The notes under the pieces: model-generated
Database searches by the model: none
Told to the model about the DNA's origin: nothing
Seen by the model: the letters and a program-made list of their open reading frames with translations, nothing else
Shown here: in pieces, positions 15,901-25,229 of the stretch
Layout: each line of letters opens with the position of its first letter
How positions within the stretch are numbered: position 1 is the stretch's first letter
Made by a program: the position numbers and the translations under genes
NCBI RefSeq assembly: GCF_039542905.1
Contig: NZ_BAABIS010000001.1
Coordinates: 5,580,001-5,644,000 of the forward strand
Direction of reading: 5' to 3'
Length of the DNA: 64,000 bases
Source: Kitasatospora terrestris
Lineage (GTDB): Bacteria > Actinomycetota > Actinomycetes > Streptomycetales > Streptomycetaceae

Positions 15901-17637
15901 ATGAACGACGACCGCGGCACCATGCCCTCCGCCCAGATCCCCGGTTTCCTCCCGGTCCGCATGCGCGGACCGGCCGACATGGCCGAGATGCTCCCGTACC
16001 TGCTCGGCTTCTTCCCGGACGACTCGATCGTGGCCGTCGGGCTTAAGGGGCCCGCCCTCGAACAGGGCGGCGTGATCCGGATCGACATCCCGGAGGACGC
16101 CGCCCGGTGGTCCCGCGTGGCAGAGGACGCGGCGCGGCTGCTGGTCGAGCTCTCCGAGCAGCGCGGCCGGAGGCCGGACCAGGTGCTGCTCTACCTCTGC
16201 CGGGACCCCGATCCGGACGGGAAGGCGGAACCCGACCCCGGCGGCAGTCCCGGGCCCGACCTCGAGTCCGGCCGAGGTCCCGCCCGGGGGCCCGACCCCC
16301 GCGCGGAGGGCCTGGGCGGAGGGCCGGCGGTCCTCACCCGCCTGCAGCCGCTGGCCCGCGCGCTGGCCCGGGCCTTCGAGAACGAGGGAGTGGTGGTGAA
16401 GGAGTCGCTCTGCATCTCCGCCGGGCGGTGGCGCTCGTTCCTGTGCACCGGGGCGAGCTGCTGCGATCCCGACGGCACACCGATCCGGCCCGCGCACCTG
16501 CCGAGCCCGTTGGCCGCTGCGGCGACCTTCGCCGGGCTCGCCCCGAGGGGCAGCCGGAAGGCCATCGTCGCGGGCCTCGCACCCGTGGGCCCGCCGGTCT
16601 CGGACGTCCAGCGCCGGGCCATCGAGGAGGCCGGGCCGCCGTTCATCCGGGAGCTGACCGGCCCGCTCGGCCGGGCCGGGACGGTCGACCGCACCGGAGA
16701 GCTGATCGCCGAGGCGATGGCGGCGTTCGGGGCGGGCGCCAAGGGGATCGACGCGGCCCGGACCGCCCGCCTGCTCGTCGGACTCCAGGACAAGCTCGGC
16801 CGAGACCGCGGCGCGGAGTACGCGGAACCGCACGAACTGGTCCAGGCCCAGCGGCTCTGGCGCTTCCTCATCCAGCGCTGCGTGCCGCCGTTCGACTACC
16901 TCGCGACCCCGCCGATGACCCTGCTCGCGTGGGCGTCCTGGCTCGGCGGTGACAGCGCGACCGCCCGCATCGTCCTCTCCCGCGCCCTGGACCTCGACCC
17001 CGGGTACACGCTGGCCCAGCTGCTCTACGAGTCGCTCAACGGCGGGCTGACGCCGGAGAAGCTGTTGGAGGCGGTGCGCCACGAGCGGTCCGAGCGGATC
17101 CGGCGCAGCGGTACCGGGCGCCCGGAGGGCGGCGTGGTGGAGGCGTCGGGCATGCCCGACGGACGGGGCGGGCCGGAGGCGCCGAAGCCGACGACGCCGG
17201 AGGGTCCGGTGGGTCCGGTGGGTCCGGGAGGTTCGGGGGGTTCGGACGGGCCGGACGGACCGGTGACGCCGGCGGGGCCGGATCGGGCGGACCGGGCGGA
17301 TCCCGGGCTCCCGGCCGTCTCGGGGCCCGGTGAGGAGGGCGGGGTTCGCCCGGCCGGTGCGGGGGAGCGCGGGGGGCGCGGTGCCGGGCCCGGGGCGGGG
17401 GCTCGCCGGCGGGGGGCGCCGGACCCCGGTGGCGACCCGGGCGGCGGCCAGCCGCCCGAGCTGCCCGAGCCGGGGGAGGACGGTCCTCCGGTCGGGGACG
17501 CCGCGGCAGGCGCCCGGCGCTCGGTCCGGCGGCGGATCCGGCTGCGGGTCCGGCAGGCGGCCGAGCAGGGCGCGGAGATCCCGGGTCCGGGCCGGGGGAT
17601 GCCGCGCGGGCGAGCGGGCGGAGGGTGGTCGAGGTGA
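15901..17637 (+). CDS. DUF4192 domain protein with collagen-like tail
   Basis: A 578-aa actinobacterial protein of unknown function. Residues about 10-390 are a DUF4192 domain, recognised from RMRGPADMAEMLPYLLGFFPDDSIV near the start and by LLAWASWLGGDSATARIVLSRAL near residue 350. The last ~185 residues are Gly/Pro-rich and include GPVGPVGPGG-type collagen-like triplets, with an Arg-rich end. No enzyme motif is evident. It is divergent from the RecQ-like gene across 172 bp and ends at a strong bidirectional terminator. Confidence 0.85.
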   Translation: MNDDRGTMPSAQIPGFLPVRMRGPADMAEMLPYLLGFFPDDSIVAVGLKGPALEQGGVIRIDIPEDAARWSRVAEDAARLLVELSEQRGRRPDQVLLYLCRDPDPDGKAEPDPGGSPGPDLESGRGPARGPDPRAEGLGGGPAVLTRLQPLARALARAFENEGVVVKESLCISAGRWRSFLCTGASCCDPDGTPIRPAHLPSPLAAAATFAGLAPRGSRKAIVAGLAPVGPPVSDVQRRAIEEAGPPFIRELTGPLGRAGTVDRTGELIAEAMAAFGAGAKGIDAARTARLLVGLQDKLGRDRGAEYAEPHELVQAQRLWRFLIQRCVPPFDYLATPPMTLLAWASWLGGDSATARIVLSRALDLDPGYTLAQLLYESLNGGLTPEKLLEAVRHERSERIRRSGTGRPEGGVVEASGMPDGRGGPEAPKPTTPEGPVGPVGPGGSGGSDGPDGPVTPAGPDRADRADPGLPAVSGPGEEGGVRPAGAGERGGRGAGPGAGARRRGAPDPGGDPGGGQPPELPEPGEDGPPVGDAAAGARRSVRRRIRLRVRQAAEQGAEIPGPGRGMPRGRAGGGWSR

Positions 17638-17672
17638 GCGCGCTGCTTGCGCAGGTGCTCGGGGCCGCGCGG

Positions 17673-17701
17673 GGGAGGGCGGCCGGTCCGGCCGCCCTCC
17701 C
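17673..17701. terminator. Bidirectional terminator
   Basis: GGGAGGGCGGCC (17673-17684) pairs perfectly with 17690-17701 around a 5-base loop, between convergent genes. Confidence 0.8.
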
Positions 17702-17717
17702 GGGCGGGCGGTTCCGG

Positions 17718-19031
17718 CTAGATCTCGCCCTGGGCCATCCGGATCAGCCGGTCCAGCACGCCGCCCCCGCTGACCCGCAGGCCGTCGTGCTCCCACTCGT
17801 TGGTCACCCACACCCGGGTGTTCGCGACGGCGTCCGCCGTCTCCAGGGAGTGGGCCGTGTCGACGTACATGTCGTCGTGGTAGACGGCCGCGAAGACCGG
17901 CACCTCGTTGGCCGCGAGCCGCTCGGTGTCGTACAGGTCGCTCCAGTCCGTGCGCTCCGCGAGCAGCTGCGCCGTCTCGCGCAGCGGCCGCAGCGACGGG
18001 TCGGTCTCGAACATCCAGGGGTAGATCATCTCCCCGGTGAACAGCACCGGCCGGTCGTCGGCCAGCGCCTGCGCTGCGTCGAACTCGGGGAACTCCTTGC
18101 GCACGCGCTCCGCCGACCACTCCGTGCCGCGGCCGTCGACCGAACGCTGCCCGTAGATCGACTCGTGCAGCACGGCGTACAGCGGCCCCTGGGCGAAGGA
18201 GAGCTGTGCCTGGGCACCCGCGAGGAAGGTGTCGGAGAGCTCGGGCCCGGCCGCGCCGTCCACCCACGCCTCCTCCAGCAGGTAGTGGAGGCTGAACGAG
18301 CCGGTGCCGCTGCCGAGCATCATGCCCAGCGCCTGGAACGCCTCGACGGTCAGCGTGCCGCCGTCCGGCAGGGTGGCGGGGCGATCGGCGAGGTGGGCGG
18401 CGATCCGGCGCACCGCGGCCACGTCCTGCGGGAAGCGCCGGTAGTGGCCGGCGTTCTTGCGGGCCACCCGCGGGTACGCCGCGCGGTAGACCTCGTCCGC
18501 CGAGCGGCGCAGCCCGGCCAGTCCGCCCGTCACGAACGCCTCGCGCAGCCCCTCCGGGGCCAGCGACAGGTAGGTCAGGGTGCAGAAGCCGCCGAAGCTC
18601 TGGCCGAGCAGGCTCCACCGGCCGTCCGGGCCCAGCAGACGGTGCCGGACCAACTCGGCGTCCCGCACGATCGAGTCCGCGCGGAAGTGGGCCAGGTACT
18701 CGGCCTGCTGCCGGGCGTCGCCCCGGCGGGCCAGGGTCTGCCGGGTGGCGGGCGTCGACCGCCCGGTGCCGCGCTGGTCGAGCAGCAGGACTCGGTAGTC
18801 GTCGAGTGCCCGGGTGAGCCAACCGTCCTTGCCCAGCGGGCGGTTGGCCTTGCCGCCCGGGCCGCCCTGCAGGTAGACCAGCCACGGCAGGTCGTCGTGC
18901 GCCCGGCCGGGGGCGACCACCTCGCGCGCGTAGAGCTCGATCTGCTCGCCGTCCGGCGCCCGGTGGTCGAGCGGGACCTGGAAGACGTGGTCGGTGGTGA
19001 CGATCCCGGGCAGTCGGCTGACGGTGGACAT
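17718..19031 (-). CDS. S33-family alpha/beta hydrolase (proline iminopeptidase-like)
   Basis: A 437-aa cytoplasmic serine peptidase-like hydrolase. The oxyanion-hole motif QGGPGG (55-60), DQRGTGRS (85-92) and the nucleophile elbow GQSFGG (143-148, Ser145) match prolyl aminopeptidases. The catalytic His is probably in EWEHDGLR near the C-terminus. The ATG at 19031 is chosen because AAGGAG lies four bases upstream. Family members release N-terminal proline or cleave related substrates; the true substrate is not deducible. Confidence 0.9.
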   Translation of the reverse strand: MSTVSRLPGIVTTDHVFQVPLDHRAPDGEQIELYAREVVAPGRAHDDLPWLVYLQGGPGGKANRPLGKDGWLTRALDDYRVLLLDQRGTGRSTPATRQTLARRGDARQQAEYLAHFRADSIVRDAELVRHRLLGPDGRWSLLGQSFGGFCTLTYLSLAPEGLREAFVTGGLAGLRRSADEVYRAAYPRVARKNAGHYRRFPQDVAAVRRIAAHLADRPATLPDGGTLTVEAFQALGMMLGSGTGSFSLHYLLEEAWVDGAAGPELSDTFLAGAQAQLSFAQGPLYAVLHESIYGQRSVDGRGTEWSAERVRKEFPEFDAAQALADDRPVLFTGEMIYPWMFETDPSLRPLRETAQLLAERTDWSDLYDTERLAANEVPVFAAVYHDDMYVDTAHSLETADAVANTRVWVTNEWEHDGLRVSGGGVLDRLIRMAQGEI

Positions 19032-19583
19032 GCAACTCCTTGGTGCGGGGTTGTCGCTGCTGAGTCGGGGCGGCGTCCGCCGGGGTCTCCGGTGCGGGCG
19101 CCACTGCCTCCGCACCGTATCCTGACGGCGGACCGGATCCGGTGGAGGGCGGCCGCCGACAGCGGCGACCCGAGGCCGACACCCCGACCGGACCACCACC
19201 GGCGCCCTGCGGGGGCCCGGGGGCGCGCCGCCGGGCGGGCACCACGCGGTGCCGGCGCTCGAGCCGACCTCCGGTGTCAGGGCGTGACCTGGGGCGGGTG
19301 CACGGCGTTCAACCTGCGGAACGCCACGGCGCTCCGCACCGGCGTCGGACTCCTGGCCGCAGTCGGGCGGCCACCGCGCAGTGTCGCGCGACCGGCGTCA
19401 CGGCGGGACGGACACGTCCGTGGAGGAGAGAACGGACCCGCTCCGGCCGGGTGGCCGGGGGCCGCCACCGTCCGGGCCGCTGCCGCGCACACCGGCGGCG
19501 GGAGAGCAGCACAGACCGCGATCGAGCACACTCGCGGCCGGCCGGAGACGCAGCCGCCGGTCGACCGAGGGGAGGAGAACCCG
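19032..19583. other. 552-bp divergent intergenic region
   Basis: It separates the S33 peptidase gene (minus) from the debranching-like gene (plus). I see ribosome sites at both edges and a TATCCT at 19116-19121 that could be a plus-strand -10. The rest is GC-rich without a convincing gene. Short open frames exist, for example 19381-19587, but lack support. Confidence 0.5.
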
Positions 19584-22325
19584 GTGACCGCCTCAAGGCC
19601 ACCACAGGCAGCGCCGCACGCGGCGCCACCTGTCCCCGCAGCCACCCCGCAGTACCCGGCCGGCCCCGCCCCCGGCCCGGCCCGCGCGGGCGCTCCGGGC
19701 GGTCCCGGCGATGCCGGCTTCCACGACGGCTTCCACGGCGGACCGGGTCCGTCCGCAGGCGCGCCGGCGGCGCCGGGTGCGCCCGGGACGGCGCCCGTGC
19801 CGACCGGGGCAACGGCGGCCGCCCCGACGGGCCCCGTCGGCTTCCGGAGCCCGGCCGGTCCGCCGTCGGCCGTGGGCGGTGCCGGGGTTCCCGCCGGTCC
19901 GCCGCCGGGCACGGGCGGCGCCGGGGTACCTACGGGTCCGGTCGGTCCGGCGGGCTCGTCGGGACCGGGTGGTGCCGGGCTGCCGGGTGGCCAGGTGCCC
20001 GGCCCGGGTGGGCAGTCGTTCGGGCCGCCGCGCCAGCAGGGGCCGCAGCCGCCGGCCGGGCCGCGCCCGCAGCCGGTGGCGTCCCACGACGCGGTGATGT
20101 GCGTCAGCGCGCCCGGCATGGCGATCTCCGCGTCCGACGGCCAACTGCGCGGCCAGGGGATGCACGGCTTCTTCCGCTCGGGGGTCCGCACCCTCGCCCG
20201 GATGGAGATCCGCATCGGCGGAATCGAGCCGATGCCCCTCCAGGGCACTCTCACCTCGACGTCCGCCGCCCGTTTCGTCGGCGCCGTCCGGATTCCCGGC
20301 GACCCCGACCCGGATCCCGCGCTCACCGTGGAGCGGCTGCGGCACGCCGACGGCATAGAGACGGTGACCGTTCGCAACACCGGGCTCCGCCCCGCCAGGC
20401 TCCCGCTGGAGATCGCGCTCGGCACCGACCTGGGTCTGCTCACCGACATCGCGGCCGGCCGCCGCACCGCCGACCTGCCCGGCCAGGTCCAGTCGGCGGG
20501 GCTGCGCTGGTCCGGCCACGGCCGGGGAGCGGCGGTGTCCGCACGCCCCTCGCCGCACGCCGTACTGGCCGGCGCGGGCGTCCTGCGCTGGGACCTGGAG
20601 GTGCAGCCCGGCGCCCGCTGGTCGGTCGAACTGCACGCGGAAGTGGAGTCGGCCGCCGGCGCCGTCCGACCGCCGACGGGCCGGGGCCAGGGCGTCCCGC
20701 TGCCCTGGGCGGAGCCCGAGGTCCGGTGCGACGACCAGCGGGCCGAGCGGCTGATCGCCCGTTCGCTCGACGCGCTCGGCGGGCTGCTGCTCGCCGATGC
20801 GGACCGCCCCACCGACCTGTACACCGCCTCCGGCGCCCCCTGGCGCTTCGGCCTGACCGCCGCCGACGCCCTGTGGGCGGCCCGGCTCACCCTCCCGCTC
20901 GGCACCCGCCTCGCCGCGGGCACCCTGCGGGCACTGGCCCGCCGCCAGCACGTCGCCAACCCGGCAAACCCGGCCGGCCCGGTCGGCCCCGCTTCCGGCC
21001 AGTCCGGCAGCACCGGACCCGTCGCCGGGTCCGGCAGCGGGCCAGCCCCCGCCCCCACCTTCGTGTTCGGCACCGGCGCCGACAGCGGTGTCACCCCGGC
21101 CGCGCCCGCCGGCGGGTCGGCGGGCGGTCACACGCCCCCCGCCGCACCGGGTGCCGCCCCGTCCACCACGGCTCCGGGCGGTCCGGCCGGCGCGGGCGGT
21201 GCCGCGTCCGAGACGGCGCATCCAATGGACGGCGTCGTGCCCGGTCCGCTGCGCCACGGCGGCCCCGAGCTCCCGCCGACCTGCACCGCGACCGAGGCGA
21301 CCCTGCTGTTCGTCACGGTGCTGGCCGAGGCGTGGCGCTGGGGCATGCCCCGGGCCGAGGTCGCGGAGCTGCTGCCCGCCGCCGAGCGGGCGCTGGGAGC
21401 GCTGCGGGCGGCGGTCGCGGACGGCACCGACGGACCGGAGGGTTTCGTCACCGACCTCGGCCGGTCGGCCGCGGAACGGGCGGCCCGTCCGGGCGCGGCC
21501 CGCTGCGAGGTGCAGGCGCAGGCCCACCGGGCGGCGCTGCACGGCGCCGACCTGCTGGACGCCTTCGACCGGCCGGGCGCGCAGGAGTGGCGGTCCTGGG
21601 CGGCCGGGCTGCGCGAGCGGTTCCGCGAGCGGTTCTGGATCGACGACCTGTCGGGCGGCCGCCCGGCCGCCGCGCTGCTCCCGGACGACCGGCCGCTGCC
21701 TGCGCTGGCGTCCACCCTGGTGCACCTCTTCGACGTTGGCCTGGCCGGCGACGGCGACTCGTACGAGGGGCTGCTGGACCGCGAGCAGTCCCGACTGCTC
21801 GCCCAGCGCCTGGTCACCCCGGAGCTCGACTGCGGTTGGGGGCTGCGGACGCTCAGCGCCAAGTCGCCCCGGTTCAACCCGCTCGGCCACCGCAGCGGCG
21901 CGGTCCGGGTGCACGAGACGGTGCTCGCTGTCTCCGGCCTCGCCGAGGCGGGATTCGAACGGGAGGCGGGAGCGCTGCTGGAGGGGCTGCTGGACAGCTC
22001 CACCCACTTCGAGGCCCGGCTCCCCGAGATGTACGCGGGCGAGCAGAAGGTGGCGGACTGTCCGCCGGTGCCGCACCACGCCGCGTGCCGGCCGGCTGCG
22101 GTGTCCGCCGCGGCCGCCGTGCACCTGGTGCTGTCGCTCGCCGGCGTGCGGCCCGACGTGCCGTCCGGGCGGGTGGCGGTGCGTCCGGCCAGCACCGCGC
22201 CGTTGGGTGAACTGCAGCTGACCGGGCTTCGGATCGCCGGTGAGCCGTTCTCGGTCCGGGTCAGCCGGATCGGCGTGGCGGTGGTGGAGGAGGCCCCGGC
22301 GGCGCTGCAGCTCGGCGCCCGCTGA
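19584..22325 (+). CDS. Glycogen-debranching-enzyme-like protein (GDE N-terminal type), probably altered active site
   Basis: A 913-aa protein. The GTG at 19584 is preceded by GGGGAGGAGAA. Residues 1-170 are Pro/Gly/Ala-rich low complexity. Residues about 170-370 match the N-terminal beta-sandwich of amylo-alpha-1,6-glucosidase-type proteins ([36 protein letters not shown]). The remainder is an alpha/alpha-barrel interrupted by a second low-complexity insert (about 455-555). The barrel keeps [18 protein letters not shown]. However, where family members usually have FGRDSL it has FGLTAADAL, and where they have GSVWPHDT it has GAVRVHET. It may therefore bind rather than hydrolyse glycogen-like substrates; this is inference. 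Confidence 0.75.
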   Translation: MTASRPPQAAPHAAPPVPAATPQYPAGPAPGPARAGAPGGPGDAGFHDGFHGGPGPSAGAPAAPGAPGTAPVPTGATAAAPTGPVGFRSPAGPPSAVGGAGVPAGPPPGTGGAGVPTGPVGPAGSSGPGGAGLPGGQVPGPGGQSFGPPRQQGPQPPAGPRPQPVASHDAVMCVSAPGMAISASDGQLRGQGMHGFFRSGVRTLARMEIRIGGIEPMPLQGTLTSTSAARFVGAVRIPGDPDPDPALTVERLRHADGIETVTVRNTGLRPARLPLEIALGTDLGLLTDIAAGRRTADLPGQVQSAGLRWSGHGRGAAVSARPSPHAVLAGAGVLRWDLEVQPGARWSVELHAEVESAAGAVRPPTGRGQGVPLPWAEPEVRCDDQRAERLIARSLDALGGLLLADADRPTDLYTASGAPWRFGLTAADALWAARLTLPLGTRLAAGTLRALARRQHVANPANPAGPVGPASGQSGSTGPVAGSGSGPAPAPTFVFGTGADSGVTPAAPAGGSAGGHTPPAAPGAAPSTTAPGGPAGAGGAASETAHPMDGVVPGPLRHGGPELPPTCTATEATLLFVTVLAEAWRWGMPRAEVAELLPAAERALGALRAAVADGTDGPEGFVTDLGRSAAERAARPGAARCEVQAQAHRAALHGADLLDAFDRPGAQEWRSWAAGLRERFRERFWIDDLSGGRPAAALLPDDRPLPALASTLVHLFDVGLAGDGDSYEGLLDREQSRLLAQRLVTPELDCGWGLRTLSAKSPRFNPLGHRSGAVRVHETVLAVSGLAEAGFEREAGALLEGLLDSSTHFEARLPEMYAGEQKVADCPPVPHHAACRPAAVSAAAAVHLVLSLAGVRPDVPSGRVAVRPASTAPLGELQLTGLRIAGEPFSVRVSRIGVAVVEEAPAALQLGAR

Positions 22326-22473
22326 CGGGTCGGCGCGGTCGGTACCCCCGGTCTGTTCCCTTGCTCCGGCGCCGGTCGGCATCCCGGGGCCGGTACCCGG
22401 TCGGTGCCCCGGGCCGGCGCCGGGCAGCACCCCGGGCGGTACCAAGGACCGGCGCCGGGCTGTGGATCGGGCT

Positions 22474-22500
22474 GCGGGGCGGGTTGCGGGGCGGGTTGTC
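22474..22500. repeat. 12-bp tandem repeat
   Basis: The unit GCGGGGCGGGTT occurs twice in tandem within the 283-bp gap before the Nudix gene. The surrounding gap is rich in CCGG/GGTACC-type short repeats, with no gene recognised. Confidence 0.5.
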
Positions 22501-22577
22501 CCTCGGGTCGGCCCACAGCCCGTGGGTCGGGCTGCACCTCAGGCCGTGCGTGGGGCAACCGTCCCGAGCTCTGTGTT

Positions 22578-22601
22578 TATCGTCAGAGAGACGACTATGA
22601 T
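22578..22601 (+). promoter_or_regulatory. Operator and -10 box of the Nudix gene
   Basis: TCGTC-AGAGA-GACGA (22580-22594) is a perfect inverted repeat. It is followed directly by TATGAT (22596-22601), a strong -10 hexamer ending 7 bases before the ATG at 22609. The operator lies in the core promoter, ideal for repression. Nudix-type regulators commonly control their own promoters. Confidence 0.55.
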
Positions 22602-22608
22602 CGTCGGC

Positions 22609-23352
22609 ATGTCGCGCTATGACCCGTCGGCCTTCCCCCCGTTCGCCGTGACCGTCGACCTGGTGGTGCTGACGGTGCGGGACCACGCGCTGTGCGCACT
22701 GCTGGTCAAGCGCGGCGAGGCGCCGTTCCAGGGTTACTGGGCGCTGCCCGGTGGCTTCGTCCGCCCGGACGAGGGCCTCGCCGAGGCGGCCTCCCGCGAG
22801 CTCGCGGAGGAGACCGGCCTGCGCGCCCACTCCTCGGCTGGCCAGGCGACGGCCGGCGCCCACCTGGAGCAGCTGGCGACGTACGGGCACCCGCAGCGGG
22901 ATCCGCGCATGCGGGTGGTCAGCGTGGCGTACCTGGTGCTCGCGCCGGACCTGCCGACGCCGCGCCCGGGCGGTGACGCGAGCGGTGCCCGCTGGGCGCC
23001 GGTCGGCGAGCTGCTCGGTGCCTCCCCGGCGGACGGCGTGCCGCTCGCCTTCGACCACGGCCAGATCCTCGCCGAGGGCGTGGAGCGGGCCCGGTCGAAG
23101 ATCGAGTACTCCTCGCTGGCGACGGCGTTCTGCCCGCCCGAGTTCACCGTCGGCGAGCTGCGCCGGGTGTACGAGGCGGTGTGGGGCGTGGTGCTGGACC
23201 CGCGCAACTTCCACCGGAAGGTGACCGGCACGCCCGGCTTCCTGCTGCCCTCCGGGGGCACGACGACCCGTCAGGGCGGGCGTCCGGCCCAGCTCTTCAC
23301 GGCGGGCGGTGCGACGCTGCTCAACCCGCCGATGCTACGCCCGGAGTCCTGA
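22609..23352 (+). CDS. Nudix hydrolase / NrtR-type regulator with winged-helix C-terminus
   Basis: A 247-aa two-domain protein. The Nudix box is intact (G-x5-E-x7-RE-x2-EE-x-G in [22 protein letters not shown], about residues 46-67). The C-terminal part (about 165-235) contains [15 protein letters not shown] and DPRNFHRKV, typical of the winged helix of NrtR-family NAD-metabolism regulators. It may hydrolyse ADP-ribose-like compounds, bind DNA, or both. ATG 22609 is favoured because TATGAT lies 7 bases upstream, which implies a leaderless mRNA; ATG 22597 is possible. No NAD gene is adjacent. Confidence 0.85.
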   Translation: MSRYDPSAFPPFAVTVDLVVLTVRDHALCALLVKRGEAPFQGYWALPGGFVRPDEGLAEAASRELAEETGLRAHSSAGQATAGAHLEQLATYGHPQRDPRMRVVSVAYLVLAPDLPTPRPGGDASGARWAPVGELLGASPADGVPLAFDHGQILAEGVERARSKIEYSSLATAFCPPEFTVGELRRVYEAVWGVVLDPRNFHRKVTGTPGFLLPSGGTTTRQGGRPAQLFTAGGATLLNPPMLRPES

Positions 23353-23621
23353 CCGGGCGCTCCGGCCGGGCCGGCTCCGGCCGAGTTCCGACCAGGCCCT
23401 GAGCAACTCCTGAGCAACTCCTGACCGGCGGACGACCGAGCCCTGCTCCGGTCCTGGTCACGCCGCCGCCGGGTCGTCCGGCGGAAGCTGTCGCCTGATC
23501 GGGTGAGGCGCGCGGCCACACCCCCTCCGACGCATCCGGAATGCCCGGAATCTACCGCTCCGCGTCCTACTGTGCTGGCGGCAGGCACAGCGGACGGCGC
23601 CCGGACAGGGGAGCGGCAGCG

Positions 23622-25130
23622 ATGATCCAGATCACCGGACTGACCAAGGTCCACCGGCGCGGGCGGCCCCCGGCGCTGCTGGACCTGACCTTCGATGCCC
23701 GCCCCGGCGTGGTGACCGCGCTGCTCGGTGACGCGGGCGCGGGCAAGACCACCGCGCTGAGGCTGATGGTGGAGCTCGAACGCGGCCTCGGCATCACGCT
23801 GTTCGACGGCCGCACCTACCGCAGCATCCGGCGCCCGGAGCGCGAGATCGGCGTGATGCTGCCCAGCGCGCGCCCGACCGCCGGGCACCCCGGGCAGCGG
23901 GCGCGCAGCCACCTGCGGATGCTCGCGGGCAGCGTCGGCCTCCCGGCCCGGCGTGCGGACGAGTTGCTGGAGCAGGCCCGGCTGGCGGCCGTGGCCGAGC
24001 ACCGGCTGCGCGCCTTCTCGCCCGGGATGAACCGGCGGCTGGCCCTGGCCGCGGCCCTGCTGGGCGACCCGAACACGCTCCTGCTGGACGCCCCGACCGA
24101 GGGGCTGTCGCCGCGCAACGAGGAGTGGTTCCACGCTTTCTGCCGATCCTTCGCGGTGGCCGGCGGGACGGTCGTGGTGACCACCCGCAGCCCGCAGGAG
24201 GCGGCCTCGCTCGCCGACCGCGTGGTCACCCTGGACCGGGGCCGACTGGTCGCGGACCAGCCGGTGGCGGAGTTCCGGCGGACCCGGTTGCACCCCGAGG
24301 TCGCGGTGCGCGGCCCGCAGATGGCCCGCCTCGCGGACCTGCTGACCGGCCAGGGGGCGCAGGTCCGGCGGGACGGCGGCGCGGGCCTTGCGGTGAGCGG
24401 CATCGGCCGCACCGAGATCGGCGAACTCGCCTACCGCCACGGCATCCTGCTGCACGAGCTGGCCGACCGGGTGGTGGAGCAGCCGGTACCGCACCCGTCG
24501 CTGCCGAGCGGTTCGGGCCGCTCGGGGCACGTCCTGGTGCGCGGGCGCGACCGGCGCGCGGCGGAGCCCGTACCGGCGGCGCGGCCGGAGCCGGCGACCG
24601 AGCTGTTGTCCCCGGTCGGCCGGGAGGAACCGCTGCACGAGCCCGTCCCGGCCGCTGTGGTCGTCGGACGCCCCGCCGAGCCCGAGCCCGAGCGCGCACC
24701 GGATCCGGTGCCGCAGCACCTGGGCGCGTACCACCCGGGAGCGCACCACATGGACACGCACCACGTGGGAGCGCACCAGATGGGCGCGAACCCGGCGGCA
24801 CAGCATCTGGGGCCGCAGCCGGGAGCGCAGGTGGGGCAGCAGTCGGTGCTGCCGCCGGCCGGCCGGTTCGCGGACCAGGAGGCGTTCCCGCTGGACGGGC
24901 ACCTTGTGCAGGCACCGATGGCGGCGCAGGCTCCGGTGGCGACCCAGACCCCGGCGACCCAGGCCCCGGTGGCGGCGCAGATCCCGCCCGCGGCGCAGAT
25001 CCCGCCCGCAGCGCAGGGCCATGCGATGCGGCCGGAGCGCCCGCTGTTCCGGGAAGAGCCGGCGCTCGACGGCCGGGCGGAGGGCGACGGCGGGCAACCG
25101 CCGTTCCCCGGCCCGCTCGCGGGCCACTGA
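23622..25130 (+). CDS. ABC transporter ATP-binding protein with His-rich repeat tail
   Basis: A 502-aa ABC ATPase. Residues 1-220 form the nucleotide-binding domain, with Walker A GDAGAGKTT (about 35-43) and Walker B TLLLDAPTEGL (about 152-162). The signature motif reads FSPGM instead of LSGGQ. Residues about 220-300 resemble the C-terminal domain of drug/antibiotic exporter ATPases. The last ~200 residues are low complexity: a histidine-rich stretch (AHHMDTHHVGAHQMG, about 375-390), then repeats of AAQIPP. It forms an exporter with the membrane protein 99 bp downstream. The tail length is unusual for the family. Confidence 0.88.
   Translation: MIQITGLTKVHRRGRPPALLDLTFDARPGVVTALLGDAGAGKTTALRLMVELERGLGITLFDGRTYRSIRRPEREIGVMLPSARPTAGHPGQRARSHLRMLAGSVGLPARRADELLEQARLAAVAEHRLRAFSPGMNRRLALAAALLGDPNTLLLDAPTEGLSPRNEEWFHAFCRSFAVAGGTVVVTTRSPQEAASLADRVVTLDRGRLVADQPVAEFRRTRLHPEVAVRGPQMARLADLLTGQGAQVRRDGGAGLAVSGIGRTEIGELAYRHGILLHELADRVVEQPVPHPSLPSGSGRSGHVLVRGRDRRAAEPVPAARPEPATELLSPVGREEPLHEPVPAAVVVGRPAEPEPERAPDPVPQHLGAYHPGAHHMDTHHVGAHQMGANPAAQHLGPQPGAQVGQQSVLPPAGRFADQEAFPLDGHLVQAPMAAQAPVATQTPATQAPVAAQIPPAAQIPPAAQGHAMRPERPLFREEPALDGRAEGDGGQPPFPGPLAGH
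24720..25020. repeat. Tandem repeats encoding His-rich and Ala/Gln/Pro-rich tail
   Basis: Repeated GCGCACCA-type units (about 24740-24790) encode the His-rich stretch. An 18-base unit around GCGCAGATCCCGCCCGCG repeats at about 24975-25015. Both lie in the 3' third of the ABC ATPase gene. Confidence 0.6.
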
Positions 25131-25229
25131 TCCGCCGTCACCACGCGGCCCCCACCCGTACCCCTCGCACCACCCCGCCTCGCCCCGCGCCCGACCCGCG
25201 CCGGGCCCGAACTCCGGAACGAGTGACCC

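Noticed and set aside
19381-19587. A 68-codon frame in the 552-bp gap before the debranching-like gene
   Set aside because: Arg/Gly-rich composition, no ribosome site, and it overlaps the start region of the real gene in another frame.
24720-25020. Possible CRISPR-like repeat array
   Set aside because: The repeats are short, degenerate, in frame and encode a protein tail, with no spacer structure.
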